Shown here: positions 26,830 through 35,591 of the stretch, in pieces
Layout of the letters: each line of letters starts with the position of its first letter
How positions within the stretch are numbered: the first letter of the stretch is position 1
DNA from: Eubacterium sp. 14-2
GTDB taxonomy: Bacteria > Bacillota > Clostridia > Lachnospirales > Lachnospiraceae
Direction: 5' to 3'
DNA length: 64,000 nucleotides
Assembly: GCF_000403845.2 (NCBI RefSeq)
Contig: NZ_KE159568.1
Span: forward strand, 310,001 to 374,000
Translations under genes and position numbers: made by a program
The notes under the pieces: generated by a model
The model's input: the letters and a program-made list of their open reading frames with translations, nothing else
The model's database searches: none
Told to the model about the DNA's origin: nothing

Positions 26830-27882
26830 CTAATCCAGGGGTACATAATCCTCCACCTGAATCTGAGAAAAGGTACTCATTTTCTCATAGATATCCAGTC
26901 CCATATCCAGCAGAGGGAACAATGCCACTGCCCCGGTCCCTTCTCCCAGACACATATCGCACATCAGACTGGGGGATTTTCCAATAGCTTCCAGTATGGC
27001 GGCTCCAGCAGGCTCTTTGGAAACATGGGAGGCTATCATATAGTTTCCGGCCAGCGGACTGAAACGTGTTGCAAGCAAAGCCGCCACTGCGGAAATAAAT
27101 CCGTCCACAATCACCGGCATCCCAAAAGCCGCTCCTCCCAGATAAATCCCGGTAAGCCCCGCCAGGTCCAGTCCTCCCACTTTAGCAAGCACATCCAGGG
27201 GATCCTGTGGATCCGGCTTATGTAAGGCAACCGCATTCCGGATAACCTGAATTTTTCTGTGCAATCCCGCTGTGGTAAGGCCTGCCCCGCGCCCGGTCAT
27301 CTCTTCCACTGGTCTTCCCAGCAAAACGCTGGCTACCGCGCTGCTGGTGGTGGTATTTCCGATTCCCATTTCTCCGGTGGCCATTACATCATAGCCTCTG
27401 TCTTTCAGTTCTTCTGCCAGATTTATGCCCACCTCAATACCCTGACGGGCCTCTTCTCTGGTCATGGCCGGTTCCACTGCCATATTTTTAGTGCCATAGG
27501 CAATCTTTCGTTTTTCCACTCTGGGCGTATCCGTAACCATGCCTATATCAATGGGAAAAATGTCTGTTCCGGTATCTTTGCACATAATAGCCGCACAGGA
27601 TTTTACATCCAGAAAATTCTCCGCCACAATGGCGGTAACCTCCTGTCCGGTCTGAGTCACGCCCTCTGCCACAACTCCATTATCCGCACACATAACCACC
27701 AGCGCTTTTTTTCCCAGATGAATCTGTCCTGTCCGCTGAATTCCTGCAATCTGTATCAGATTGCTTTCCAGTTTTCCCAGGCTTTTTAAAGGTTTCGCAA
27801 TACTGTCCCACCGCTTTTCACATGCCAGACATGCTTCCTCATCCAGAGGACGGATCTGTTCAAGACATTCTTCCAGTTTCAT
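26830..27882 (-). CDS. cobT: Nicotinate-nucleotide-dimethylbenzimidazole phosphoribosyltransferase
   Basis: About 350 residues, the usual length for CobT, which makes the alpha-ribazole phosphate used by CobS. Motifs include KPLKSLGKLE near the N terminus, VMCADNGVVAEGVTQT, MGIGNTTTSSAVASVL and the catalytic glutamate region in GEGTGAVALFPLLDM. The ATG at 27882 (GGAAG upstream) gives the standard N terminus; a longer in-frame reading from 28086 would run 68 residues into cbiA and is rejected. The start overlaps the cbiA end by about 20 bases. Confidence 0.95.
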   Translation of the reverse strand: MKLEECLEQIRPLDEEACLACEKRWDSIAKPLKSLGKLESNLIQIAGIQRTGQIHLGKKALVVMCADNGVVAEGVTQTGQEVTAIVAENFLDVKSCAAIMCKDTGTDIFPIDIGMVTDTPRVEKRKIAYGTKNMAVEPAMTREEARQGIEVGINLAEELKDRGYDVMATGEMGIGNTTTSSAVASVLLGRPVEEMTGRGAGLTTAGLHRKIQVIRNAVALHKPDPQDPLDVLAKVGGLDLAGLTGIYLGGAAFGMPVIVDGFISAVAALLATRFSPLAGNYMIASHVSKEPAGAAILEAIGKSPSLMCDMCLGEGTGAVALFPLLDMGLDIYEKMSTFSQIQVEDYVPLD

Positions 27883-29290
27883 AATTCTTTTCTTCCTTTC
27901 CGTAATTCCTTCTGCACTGTTGTAAAAATCTCTGAATAAACCGGGGATTGGAATAATAGTAAAGATGGGGAAATCCCGCCGCATACGTCCGGCCTCCCTG
28001 AATGCAGTCCCATTCCCGGCTGCCCACAGGCTTTTTCCCATGGTAAGCATTTCCGTTTTCCGTACAGTCAAAATAATGGAATTCATGGCCTTTCACAGAT
28101 TCGTCCGGCGGTAAAAGCTGATGTTCCTCTCTGGCAGTCAGGGTGAGATAACCGAAACGCCCCAGCTTTCCTGTGGGATATGCTTTTCCGGAAAAAACTC
28201 CTGCCATGGGCCATACGTTTCCCTCCCCGTCCTCCATGGATTCCTGCAGATACATAAAACCTCCGCACTCTGCCAGAAAAGGCATCCCCCCTTTTAACCG
28301 GGAAGAAATCTGCCGGCACATTTCCTGATTGCCGCTTAATCCGGCAGCATGAAGTTCCGGATAACCTCCATAGAAAATCATGCCCTGCAGCTTCTCCGGC
28401 AGGGTTCTGTCGTGAAGAGGAGAAAAAAACACCGGTTCTGCTCCCAGTTCTCTCAGTAAATCCAGATTTTCCTCATAACAGAAACAGAATGCTTCGTCTC
28501 TGGCAATGCCGATACGGGTCTTTTTTTCAGAATCCGGACATTCCATCTCTGAGCCGTATTCTGACGTGTTCAGGTTCTCCGGCTCTGCCGCGGCCAATTC
28601 CCTGGCAGCCTGCGCGCATCCCAGGATTTTTTCCACCTCCAGGGTTTCCTCCAGCACGCCGGCAAAACGTTTCAGTTTTTCCTGAAATCCCTCCACTTCC
28701 TGGGGCATGACAAGGCCCAGATGGCGGCTCTCCAGTGCCAGTTCCTGACATCCGGGTACATAACCGAATACCGATACCGGCAGTGTCTTTTCAATTTCCT
28801 GTTTCAGCATGGGATAAGAGGAAGCTGATACCTGATTTAAAATAACTCCGGCAATTTTACTGTCCGGCCGAAATCCCAGAAATCCCTGTATCAGAGAAAC
28901 CACAGAAAGGCTCATGCCTCTGGCATTTACCACAAGAATCACCGGCGTATCCGTAACCTTTGCCAGTTCATAAGAAGAAGCAGCGGTGGTCACGCCTCCC
29001 GCTCCGTCATAAAATCCCATTACACCTTCCAGCAGGGCAATATCCCCCTGGGCTGCTGCTTTTCCCAGCAGATACCTGGTCATTTCTTCCCCGGTAAAAA
29101 AAGTATCCAGGTTCCGGGCCGGAATTCCCAGCACGGTTCTGTGAAACATGGGGTCAATGTAATCCGGGCCGCATTTAAAGGAAACTGCTTTCAGGCCTCG
29201 GTTTGCAAATACCTGCAGCAGCCCGCAGGTAATCAGTGTTTTCCCGCTTCCACTGGAGGGTGCGGCAATCATAATTCTGGGCAGTTTCAT
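27860..29290 (-). CDS. cbiA: Cobyrinate a,c-diamide synthase
   Basis: About 476 residues; amidates the a and c side chains of cobyrinic acid using glutamine and ATP. An N-terminal dethiobiotin-synthetase-like ATPase domain (APSSGSGKTLITCGL P-loop, FKCGPDYIDPMFH) is followed by a C-terminal class I glutamine amidotransferase-like domain with nucleophile cysteine in LAECGGFMYL and HEFHY. A non-conserved insert of about 35 residues joins the domains. The ATG at 29290 has AGGAGG four bases ahead; the GTG at 29305 overlaps that site. It precedes cobT. Confidence 0.95.
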   Translation of the reverse strand: MKLPRIMIAAPSSGSGKTLITCGLLQVFANRGLKAVSFKCGPDYIDPMFHRTVLGIPARNLDTFFTGEEMTRYLLGKAAAQGDIALLEGVMGFYDGAGGVTTAASSYELAKVTDTPVILVVNARGMSLSVVSLIQGFLGFRPDSKIAGVILNQVSASSYPMLKQEIEKTLPVSVFGYVPGCQELALESRHLGLVMPQEVEGFQEKLKRFAGVLEETLEVEKILGCAQAARELAAAEPENLNTSEYGSEMECPDSEKKTRIGIARDEAFCFCYEENLDLLRELGAEPVFFSPLHDRTLPEKLQGMIFYGGYPELHAAGLSGNQEMCRQISSRLKGGMPFLAECGGFMYLQESMEDGEGNVWPMAGVFSGKAYPTGKLGRFGYLTLTAREEHQLLPPDESVKGHEFHYFDCTENGNAYHGKKPVGSREWDCIQGGRTYAAGFPHLYYYSNPRFIQRFLQQCRRNYGKEEKNYETGRMS

Positions 29291-29301
29291 ATTTTCCTCC
29301 T

Positions 29302-29703
29302 TCACTGGTTTTCCAGCAATGTCTCTGCCAGCCCGCTGTATCCATAACGTTTCATTACGCTTTTTATCCCTTCTGCCACTTCCTCTCTGGAAAAATCATG
29401 ATCTTCCAGAAAATCACCGGTTTTCTCATTGAGATAATCATAAAATGCCAGAGACAATTTCAGATTTTCCAGATGTTCTGTTTCTTCCTGCCCAAACTCG
29501 TCCTCCAGATGTTCGTACAGCATATTTTCCGCTTCGTTTATTTTTCCCTGGTCTGCCAGCAGACACAGCCGCTGATAAAAATCCTGGTCTTTCCCTTCCA
29601 GGAACACCAGCTCCTGTTTTTCCTCATCTATATGAAAAATCAGTTTCAGTATGGTGCGCACCATTTCATGAATCATACGCATAATATAATCTTTTTCTAC
29701 CAT
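29302..29703 (-). CDS. Small helical protein of unknown function
   Basis: A 133-residue soluble, acidic, almost wholly helical protein. It begins MVEKDYIMRMIHEMVRTILK and ends with EVAEGIKSVMKRYGYSGLAE. It resembles a family of uncharacterised proteins common in Lachnospiraceae (I think DUF6483, not checked). Repeated helix pairs (LADQGKINEAENMLYEHLE) suggest a TPR-like fold. It ends 12 bases before the cbiA start and follows the YoaK gene by 50 bases, so it shares the operon, but nothing ties it to cobalamin chemistry. Confidence 0.72.
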   Translation of the reverse strand: MVEKDYIMRMIHEMVRTILKLIFHIDEEKQELVFLEGKDQDFYQRLCLLADQGKINEAENMLYEHLEDEFGQEETEHLENLKLSLAFYDYLNEKTGDFLEDHDFSREEVAEGIKSVMKRYGYSGLAETLLENQ

Positions 29704-29753
29704 TGTTCCACTCCTGTCTGCCGCCCCTTACGGAAGTTGTATGCGCCTGGAAT

Positions 29754-30401
29754 TTAAAGTATATCTTCCTTCTGAAACATCATTGCAAAAACTGCCAGAA
29801 GCAGCACACTGGAAATCCAGATGGCTTTTTCTGCCAGAATCCCGGTCAGTATGCCTCCCAGGGCAGCCCCCACAATAAAAATTCCGATAAATCCGTAATA
29901 CAAAAGGCTTTTCTGTCTCAGCTCCCGGTTCCCGGTAGAACGGTAACTGCACCACAGCTCCGTTGCCGCCCGCAGATTCCCAATACACATGGTGGTGGCG
30001 TAAACATTTCCATTTAATTTCCGGAAGCTCTGCACCTGCATGGCACACACAAAGGATATCAGCATATTGGCCCACAGATTCATCTGCCGGGGAAAAAATC
30101 CTGCGGCAAACAGCAGCACAGCCTCTAACAGAACCACAATCTGTCTCCAGTGAATGGCGTCTGACCGGCCGAACTGCCTGCGGATTTTCTCAGCTCCGTA
30201 AATCCCCACTGCAAAAGCAGCTACCGGCAGCAGATAGCGTACCCCCAGGTGCCAGTTCCCCATAGCAAAATTCTGGCCCATCAGTACCATATTTCCTGTC
30301 TGGGCATTGGCAAATACCTCGTCCCTGCAGTTGTAGGTATAAGCATCCTGAAATCCTCCGGAAATACACAGGACTGCCACCACAGCCGGCGATTCTGACA
30401 T
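29754..30401 (-). CDS. YoaK-family (DUF1275) membrane protein
   Basis: About 215 residues with six or seven hydrophobic helices. The N-terminal signature GGFQDAYTYNCRDEVFANAQ followed by TGNMVLMG is diagnostic for the YoaK/DUF1275 family, whose function is not established. The start is uncertain: GTG at 30431 (one base shared with the preceding stop), ATG at 30419 and ATG at 30401. I choose 30401, which has AAAGGA nine bases upstream and gives the usual family N terminus. Neighbours are a thioesterase-like gene upstream and a small helical protein downstream. Confidence 0.88.
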   Translation of the reverse strand: MSESPAVVAVLCISGGFQDAYTYNCRDEVFANAQTGNMVLMGQNFAMGNWHLGVRYLLPVAAFAVGIYGAEKIRRQFGRSDAIHWRQIVVLLEAVLLFAAGFFPRQMNLWANMLISFVCAMQVQSFRKLNGNVYATTMCIGNLRAATELWCSYRSTGNRELRQKSLLYYGFIGIFIVGAALGGILTGILAEKAIWISSVLLLAVFAMMFQKEDIL

Positions 30402-30430
30402 CTGACCTTTTCCTTTCATATCTTCCCACA

Positions 30431-30820
30431 CTATCCCTGCTTTTTCCTGTCAGCCTTGCTCTGAAATTTTGTTTCTTCTATAATGAAGCGTTGGTGAAAT
30501 CCTTCTCCGATTTTTCCTGATTCATCGAAGGCAGTAATGGAAAATGTCAGTTTCCGTCCTTCCACTTCCGTCAGAACACTGTCACACCATACTTTCATGC
30601 CCACCGGCGTGGGAGCCTGATGTTCCAGATCCAGTTTTATTCCCACAGTTCCCATTCCCGGCTCCAGATATTCTGCCACGCTTTTCCAGGCAGTTTCTTC
30701 CATAAGGGCCGCCATACGGGGTGTGGCGAGCACGTCCAGCGTGCCGCTTTTATGTACTTTTGCAGTATCCTCTGCAGTTACTGTCAGTTCCTGATGTCCT
30801 TTGATTCCTGTCTCCAACAT
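30431..30820 (-). CDS. FlK-like hot-dog thioesterase family protein
   Basis: A 129-residue hot-dog fold protein. Residues matching the Thr-Glu-His catalytic set of fluoroacetyl-CoA-type thioesterases are visible: T in LATPRMAAL, E in MEETAW and H in LEHQAPTPVG. Such proteins hydrolyse small acyl-CoA esters, but the substrate here is unknown and many family members are merely thioesterase-like. The start has AAGGAG upstream. It is the first gene of the short run leading into cbiA. Confidence 0.85.
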   Translation of the reverse strand: MLETGIKGHQELTVTAEDTAKVHKSGTLDVLATPRMAALMEETAWKSVAEYLEPGMGTVGIKLDLEHQAPTPVGMKVWCDSVLTEVEGRKLTFSITAFDESGKIGEGFHQRFIIEETKFQSKADRKKQG

Positions 30821-30988
30821 TCTGATTCTCCTTTTCTTCGTGCAAAGCTGCGCACCTGTTTTCAGTTTCTTCTGCTTATCAGTTTACCACAGGAACGATG
30901 ATTTTGCTACTGTGATTTATGTACCGGTTATTTTTCATTCTGCACGGTGCAGCAGAAACAGAGGAAAAAAATCATCACAGGGCCTGTT

Positions 30989-31891
30989 TTAAACATATTC
31001 CTCCACAATGCGCCTCACAGAGGACAGGTAGCTCCTGCCAAACAGATTCAGATGATTCAGCAAATGATAAAGGTTATAAAAATCTCTCCGTTTCTCATAC
31101 CCCGGCTGCAGAGGCGCAGCTTCCCGGTATGCTTCATAAAATTTCCCGGAAAATCCGCCGAACAGCTCTGTCATGGCAAGGTCTGCCTCCCGGTGCCCCA
31201 CACAGGCCGCCGGGTCCGTAAGCCATGCCAGTCCGTCACGCCCCGTCATTACATTTCCTGCCCACAAATCCCCATGGACAAGGGAGGGGTATTCCGGCTC
31301 TGTGAGAATCTCCCCTGTCCGTTCCAGCAGTTCTGTTATCTTTTTCCATTCTTCTTTCCCGAAATAGTCGGAGGCCTGCAGGAACTGGGGTTTCAGCCGG
31401 CGGTCCCGGAAAAACTCCGTCCAGCTTTTGCATGGTGTATTTACCTGTGGATTTGCACCGATATAATTGTCCTGAGCAAATCCATAAATCCCTCCGGTGA
31501 CAAAATTCTCTGTCCGGGACTGGTGCATCCGGGCTAACTGCTGTGCCAGGATTTCCTGGTAATCCTTTCCGGGGCGCCTGCTTTCCACAAACTCCAGCAG
31601 TAAAAAAGCACCTCCGTTTTCTCCGGTTCCACAGCCGAAAACCTGGGGCGTGGAAATGGCTCCTGTTTCTGCAATGGCTGCAAGGCCTTCCGCTTCCCTT
31701 TGGAAAAATGACACGCTTTTTCCCTGGTTGGATTTCATAAAAATATGCATTCCGTCACTGAGGGTCAGCCGGTACGCTTCGTTGATGTCTCCACCTGCAA
31801 CCTGTTTCCTGTCTGTAATTTTCACGTTATTTCCAAACAGGGAATGCAATGCCTGGTCCAGGGAGGAAAACTGTTGTATGGTGTCTGTCAT
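30989..31891 (-). CDS. Fructosamine kinase family protein
   Basis: A 300-residue aminoglycoside-phosphotransferase-like kinase. Visible: an N-lobe with GGDINEAYRL and the ATP lysine in IFMKSNQG, a catalytic loop LVHGDLWAGNV and the metal-binding aspartate in WLTDPAACVGHREADLAMTE. Bacterial members phosphorylate ribulosamine/fructosamine adducts, part of protein deglycation, so a repair role is likely. It is preceded by its own promoter (32034-32063) and a possible 18-codon upstream frame, and is not obviously part of the neighbouring operon. Confidence 0.92.
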   Translation of the reverse strand: MTDTIQQFSSLDQALHSLFGNNVKITDRKQVAGGDINEAYRLTLSDGMHIFMKSNQGKSVSFFQREAEGLAAIAETGAISTPQVFGCGTGENGGAFLLLEFVESRRPGKDYQEILAQQLARMHQSRTENFVTGGIYGFAQDNYIGANPQVNTPCKSWTEFFRDRRLKPQFLQASDYFGKEEWKKITELLERTGEILTEPEYPSLVHGDLWAGNVMTGRDGLAWLTDPAACVGHREADLAMTELFGGFSGKFYEAYREAAPLQPGYEKRRDFYNLYHLLNHLNLFGRSYLSSVRRIVEEYV

Positions 31892-31946
31892 CTGTTACGT
31901 CCTTTCTTTTGTTAAAATTTTTCAAGTGTAATTCTGCAACAAATCA

Positions 31947-32003
31947 TTACGCCTGCTTTTCCTGAAAATCAATGTAACATACAGGGTAACTTTCTTTTGG
32001 CAT
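31947..32003 (-). CDS. Possible 18-residue upstream peptide
   Basis: Between the promoter at 32034-32063 and the fructosamine kinase gene an ATG with GGGAG nine bases ahead opens a frame of 18 codons reading MPKESYPVCYIDFQEKQA, then a stop. It ends 55 bases before the kinase start. It may be a regulatory leader or chance; only the placement and ribosome site support it. Confidence 0.35.
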   Translation of the reverse strand: MPKESYPVCYIDFQEKQA

Positions 32004-32033
32004 CTTCCTTCTCTCCCTTCGTTTTCTCAAATA

Positions 32034-32063
32034 ATTATAGCAGATAAATTGTCATATTTCCAA
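32034..32063 (-). promoter_or_regulatory. Promoter of the fructosamine kinase gene
   Basis: On the minus strand: TTGGAA, an 18-base spacer and a perfect TATAAT, in AT-rich DNA about 140 bases before the kinase start codon. Confidence 0.6.
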
Positions 32064-32150
32064 AAAAATATAAATGAGACAAAACAAGTATCCTTGCTCC
32101 TGCCTGTCTGCAATACTTTAGAATTTGATGTAAAAATCAGCCATTAAGAA

Positions 32151-32273
32151 TTATTCAAGTCCGGGACTTTTCCTTACATCCATACATTTATCGCCTGAAT
32201 CCTCAGGCGTGATATTGTTAGCCTGGCAGTAAGTATGAATTGCAGGGAGAATAATATCCTTGATACCGTTCGT
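32151..32273 (-). pseudogene. Unrecognised coding-like remnant
   Basis: The otherwise empty 31892-32436 interval (545 bases, AT-rich) holds a 40-codon frame on the minus strand bounded by stops and with no start codon near its beginning. It reads like real protein: GIKDIILPAIHTYCQANNIT then PEDSGDKCMDVRKSPGLE. A perfect 7-bp hairpin at 32192-32209 lies inside it. I do not recognise it. It may be the tail of a decayed gene next to the AT-rich XRE gene. Confidence 0.3.
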
Positions 32274-32436
32274 TTAAACAGCTATACTATTCACAGTATA
32301 ATAACGGAGACGGAATTTATTCTTTAATTTTATACCATGTAAAAGTCTTTTTACATGAATTTCCCCTTTTGTAAAAGACATTTGACAGACAGACATACCG
32401 CAATTTTGTAAACTTATAAATGAAGGAGGACACACA

Positions 32437-32862
32437 ATGAAAATAGCGGACAGAATTAAAAACGCTCGCATACAAAAAGAATATACACAGGAACAAGCAG
32501 CAGAAAATCTTCTGGTCTCAAGACAGACTGTCTCTAATTGGGAGAATGGAAAATCATTACCTGATATTATAAGTATTATTCGGATGAGCGAGCTATATGA
32601 ATTAAGTCTTGATGAATTGATGAAAGGAGATAAAGCATTGTTGAAGAAAATAGAAAAAGATGTCAGGGTTGTTAAGGCGGAGAAAAAAATCATAAAATTT
32701 GCATGGATATCTATTGTAACAGGAACTATACTGATTATTGCCGGAGAAATATTTGAAGGGAATCCATTTATTGATTTTATAAACGGAGCATTCCCCTGGG
32801 TTCTTCTTAGTTTGATGTTTTTATTCGCTATTTTATATCTTAATAAAGAAAAAAAAGAATAA
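32437..32862 (+). CDS. XRE-family regulator with membrane tail
   Basis: A 141-residue protein. An N-terminal helix-turn-helix of the Cro/C1 type (residues about 5-60, TQEQAAENLLVSRQTVSNWE) is followed by a basic linker and two hydrophobic helices (about 88-106 and 113-133), so the DNA-binding domain appears membrane-tethered. It has a strong site (GGAGG) and a TTGACA -35-like box about 55 bases upstream, without a good -10. Base composition is clearly more AT-rich than the neighbours and it reads against them, consistent with later acquisition. No target operon is apparent. Confidence 0.85.
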   Translation: MKIADRIKNARIQKEYTQEQAAENLLVSRQTVSNWENGKSLPDIISIIRMSELYELSLDELMKGDKALLKKIEKDVRVVKAEKKIIKFAWISIVTGTILIIAGEIFEGNPFIDFINGAFPWVLLSLMFLFAILYLNKEKKE

Positions 32863-32879
32863 AAACTTTTACATAAACA

Positions 32880-32902
32880 CCGGGTGGCGCAAAACCACCC
32901 GG
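32880..32902. terminator. Bidirectional terminator between XRE gene and asnB
   Basis: An exact 8-bp stem CCGGGTGG / CCACCCGG with a seven-base loop sits between the convergent XRE gene and asnB. TTTT follows two bases after the stem on the plus strand; on the minus strand only TGTTTATG follows. Confidence 0.65.
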
Positions 32903-32940
32903 CATTTTCATATGATTCTTCCAACTCAACTTCCAGATTT

Positions 32941-34800
32941 TTACAAATCCACTACCCGAATCTGATACCGTTTCATCCATTCATCCACCTGCAGCAGATA
33001 TGCCAGCATCTGAGGTCCGGCCATCAGCTGTCCGTACCAGGGTTTTCCATAATCAGACGAACGGTTTAAGAACTGTTCCACTTTTTTCCGGTCCAGGAAC
33101 TGTAATAACGGGGAACCTCCGGACAGGATAACTTCACGCACCATATCTTTCAGAAGGTTCTCATAGCGGGGATCGTAGGTTTTGGGATAAGGGGATTTCC
33201 GGCGAAACAGAACTTCTTCCGGCAGAAGGCCCCTGCCGGATTCCCGAAGCAGGTGTTTGACCACACCGTCTCTGGCTTTCAGTTCCCAGGGTACATTCCA
33301 CACATATTGAATAATCCGGGTGTCTGCAAAGGGCACGCGGGCCTCCAGGCCGCTGTACATACTGGTCCGGTCCATCCGGTTTAAAAGGGTCTGCATAAAC
33401 CACCGCAGATTCAGCCAGGAAATCTCCCGCCGCCTCTGTTCCTGCGGGCTGTCCCCCTCCCACCGGGGCGTCTCCTTAACGGAGCGATGATAGCATTCCA
33501 GAACGTATGCATCCATTTTAAGATAATCCAGAAATTCCTCTGACAGAAGTTCTTTTCTGGGAGACAAATCCATGGTCCATGGAAACATTTCTGCCTCCAG
33601 GCACTCTTTCTTATGAAACCAGGGATATCCGCCGAAAATTTCATCCGCACATTCTCCCGTCAGAGTTACCTTATACTTTTTACTGACCTGGGAACAGAAA
33701 TACAACATGGAAGAATCCACGTCCGCCATGGCCGGAAGGTCATGGGCTTTCACCGAATCGTACAGCATGGCAATCTGATGCTGATTATCGCATTCCAGAA
33801 AGGTGTGGTCAGAGCCGATGTATTCCACCATTTCTTCCACATAAGGTCTGTCCTGGGAGGGCTGAAATGCATTTGCCTTAAAATTTTTCTGATTATCCAC
33901 AAAATCAAAGGAAAAAGTGGCCAGTTTCTTTCCCTGTTTTTTCAGCTCCAGAGCACACACGGCCGATACCAGGCTGCTGTCCACGCCGCCGGACAGAAAA
34001 GTACAGATGGGCACATCCGACACCATCTGGCGGCTGATGGAATCCTGCACCAGAAAAGATACGGTTTCCACGGTTTTCTCATAGCTATCCTCATGGGGAT
34101 GGCTTTCCAGTTTCCAGTACAGACTCTTCTGTATTCCTCCTGCCCTGGTACAGGTCAGATATTCTCCCGGACACACTTCAAAAATATTTTTCAGAACACC
34201 GCAGCCCGGACTTCTGGCCGGACCGATACCGAAAATCTCATTCAGGCCCTTTCGGTCAATCTCCGGTTTTACTGCAGGATGGGCCAGAATGCCTTTCAGC
34301 TCTGAGGCAAAAATCAGTTCTCCCTCACAGACTGTATAAAACAGCGGTTTTACACCTGCGCAGTCACGGAAGAGATACAGCGCCTCCAGGCCGGAGTCGT
34401 ATATCCCAAAGGCAAAAATGCCATTGAGCTGCCTGACAAATTCCGGCCCGAATTCCATAAAGCCCAGCAAAATCACTTCCGTATCACAGGAGGTCCCAAA
34501 AGTCCATCCACGGTTTTGCAGCATTTTCCGCAGCTCTTTTCCATTGTAAAGTTCTCCGTTATATACAATGCTGCAGGTCTTTCCCCCGGCTGTGCGCACC
34601 ATGGGCTGGTGACCGCCGGAAAGATCAATAATGGAAAGGCGGCTGTGGGAAAATCCACAGCGCTTTGCCAGATAAATCCCTGCGTCGTCAGGCCCTCTGC
34701 GCCACAGTTCCTGATGCATTCCCGTCAGCAGAGTACGGTAATAGGATTCGTTTTCTCCATAGTCCCTGTCTCTGTGATAAAATCCTGCAATTCCACACAT
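32941..34800 (-). CDS. asnB: Glutamine-hydrolysing asparagine synthase
   Basis: A 619-residue two-domain enzyme. Mature-form nucleophile C2 starts the class II glutaminase domain (MCGIAGFYHR, RGPDDAGIY, SIVYNGELYN), and the ATP-pyrophosphatase domain carries the P-loop FLSGGVDSSLV and GECADEIFGGY. It makes asparagine from aspartate. It is the last gene after the corrin operon: the preceding unknown gene ends 58 bases upstream, so it may be co-transcribed. Some AsnB-like proteins amidate other substrates; nothing here argues for that beyond position. Confidence 0.93.
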   Translation of the reverse strand: MCGIAGFYHRDRDYGENESYYRTLLTGMHQELWRRGPDDAGIYLAKRCGFSHSRLSIIDLSGGHQPMVRTAGGKTCSIVYNGELYNGKELRKMLQNRGWTFGTSCDTEVILLGFMEFGPEFVRQLNGIFAFGIYDSGLEALYLFRDCAGVKPLFYTVCEGELIFASELKGILAHPAVKPEIDRKGLNEIFGIGPARSPGCGVLKNIFEVCPGEYLTCTRAGGIQKSLYWKLESHPHEDSYEKTVETVSFLVQDSISRQMVSDVPICTFLSGGVDSSLVSAVCALELKKQGKKLATFSFDFVDNQKNFKANAFQPSQDRPYVEEMVEYIGSDHTFLECDNQHQIAMLYDSVKAHDLPAMADVDSSMLYFCSQVSKKYKVTLTGECADEIFGGYPWFHKKECLEAEMFPWTMDLSPRKELLSEEFLDYLKMDAYVLECYHRSVKETPRWEGDSPQEQRRREISWLNLRWFMQTLLNRMDRTSMYSGLEARVPFADTRIIQYVWNVPWELKARDGVVKHLLRESGRGLLPEEVLFRRKSPYPKTYDPRYENLLKDMVREVILSGGSPLLQFLDRKKVEQFLNRSSDYGKPWYGQLMAGPQMLAYLLQVDEWMKRYQIRVVDL

Positions 34801-34858
34801 AAAAGCACACTCCTGATTTTTACATACAATTCAGTATATCGTGGAATCAGGAAAATTA

Positions 34859-35584
34859 TTACAGTTTTATCTGGTTGCGGCTTCCATGCAGAATCAGATC
34901 CCGGTCTGAGCTGTTAAGGGCCGTAATACTGCCGCTCCTGTCATACCTGGTCAGAAGCTCCGTGTTCCGTGCAAGATGTTTTTCTCCGTGGTGAGACAGA
35001 AAATCCTCTATTTCCTGCTGATTTCCCCGGCGGAACAGCTGCCGGATTTCCTCCTGGGTATAGATGGACTCCGCAATCTGATTTGAAAACTTTATATTGG
35101 AAAGTCCTCCCGGTATTCCCTCGGAAACCGGAACGGGCTCCGGCAGAGACAACCCGGTCTCTCCGGAGAATTCTTCCTGTTCTGATATTTTATCCTCCAG
35201 AATCTCAGGAAACTCTCCTTCTGCAGTTTTGGGATGGTCGTTCCAGATTTTATCCCAGACAGATTTCAGGAAATCCACTGCCAGGGCGGCATATTTTTTC
35301 ACTTCCTCCATCAGGGATATTTTTCTTTTTTCCCGGATGGATTTCTCATAGCCCTGACTGGAAATTTCCACTTTTACTCCATTGCTTCCTGCGGTTCCCT
35401 TCTGTTCCTCCGGCTCCATGGAAAGTTCCTGAGATTTTTCAGGCTTTTTTGGCTGGCTTTTCTCATAGGTAACTCCGTCTTTTCCCATGTTCAGGTTAAA
35501 CTCTGCCGCTTCTGTGGTTTCACGCTTCTGCTGGCTTACTTTGGAATAATCATAAAATCTCTGATTGTTGATTCTGTCTACCAT
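34859..35584 (-). CDS. Unrecognised hydrophilic protein in the corrin operon
   Basis: A 241-residue protein I do not recognise. It starts MVDRINNQRFYDYSKVSQQK, is charged and probably disordered up to about residue 85, has an amphipathic helix pair (MEEVKKYAALAVDFLKSVWD) at about 90-115, an acidic middle, and an apparently folded C terminus with YTQEEIRQLFRRGNQQEIED and LLTRYDRSGSITAL. No signal peptide or membrane helix. It begins seven bases after the cbiJ/E/T fusion gene with a GAGG site, so it is probably co-translated with the cobalamin genes. Confidence 0.75.
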   Translation of the reverse strand: MVDRINNQRFYDYSKVSQQKRETTEAAEFNLNMGKDGVTYEKSQPKKPEKSQELSMEPEEQKGTAGSNGVKVEISSQGYEKSIREKRKISLMEEVKKYAALAVDFLKSVWDKIWNDHPKTAEGEFPEILEDKISEQEEFSGETGLSLPEPVPVSEGIPGGLSNIKFSNQIAESIYTQEEIRQLFRRGNQQEIEDFLSHHGEKHLARNTELLTRYDRSGSITALNSSDRDLILHGSRNQIKL

Positions 35585-35591
35585 AACAACC

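Noticed and set aside
32274-32924. 216-codon frame on the minus strand
   Set aside because: It is antisense to the well-supported XRE gene, has no ribosome site and no recognisable domain.
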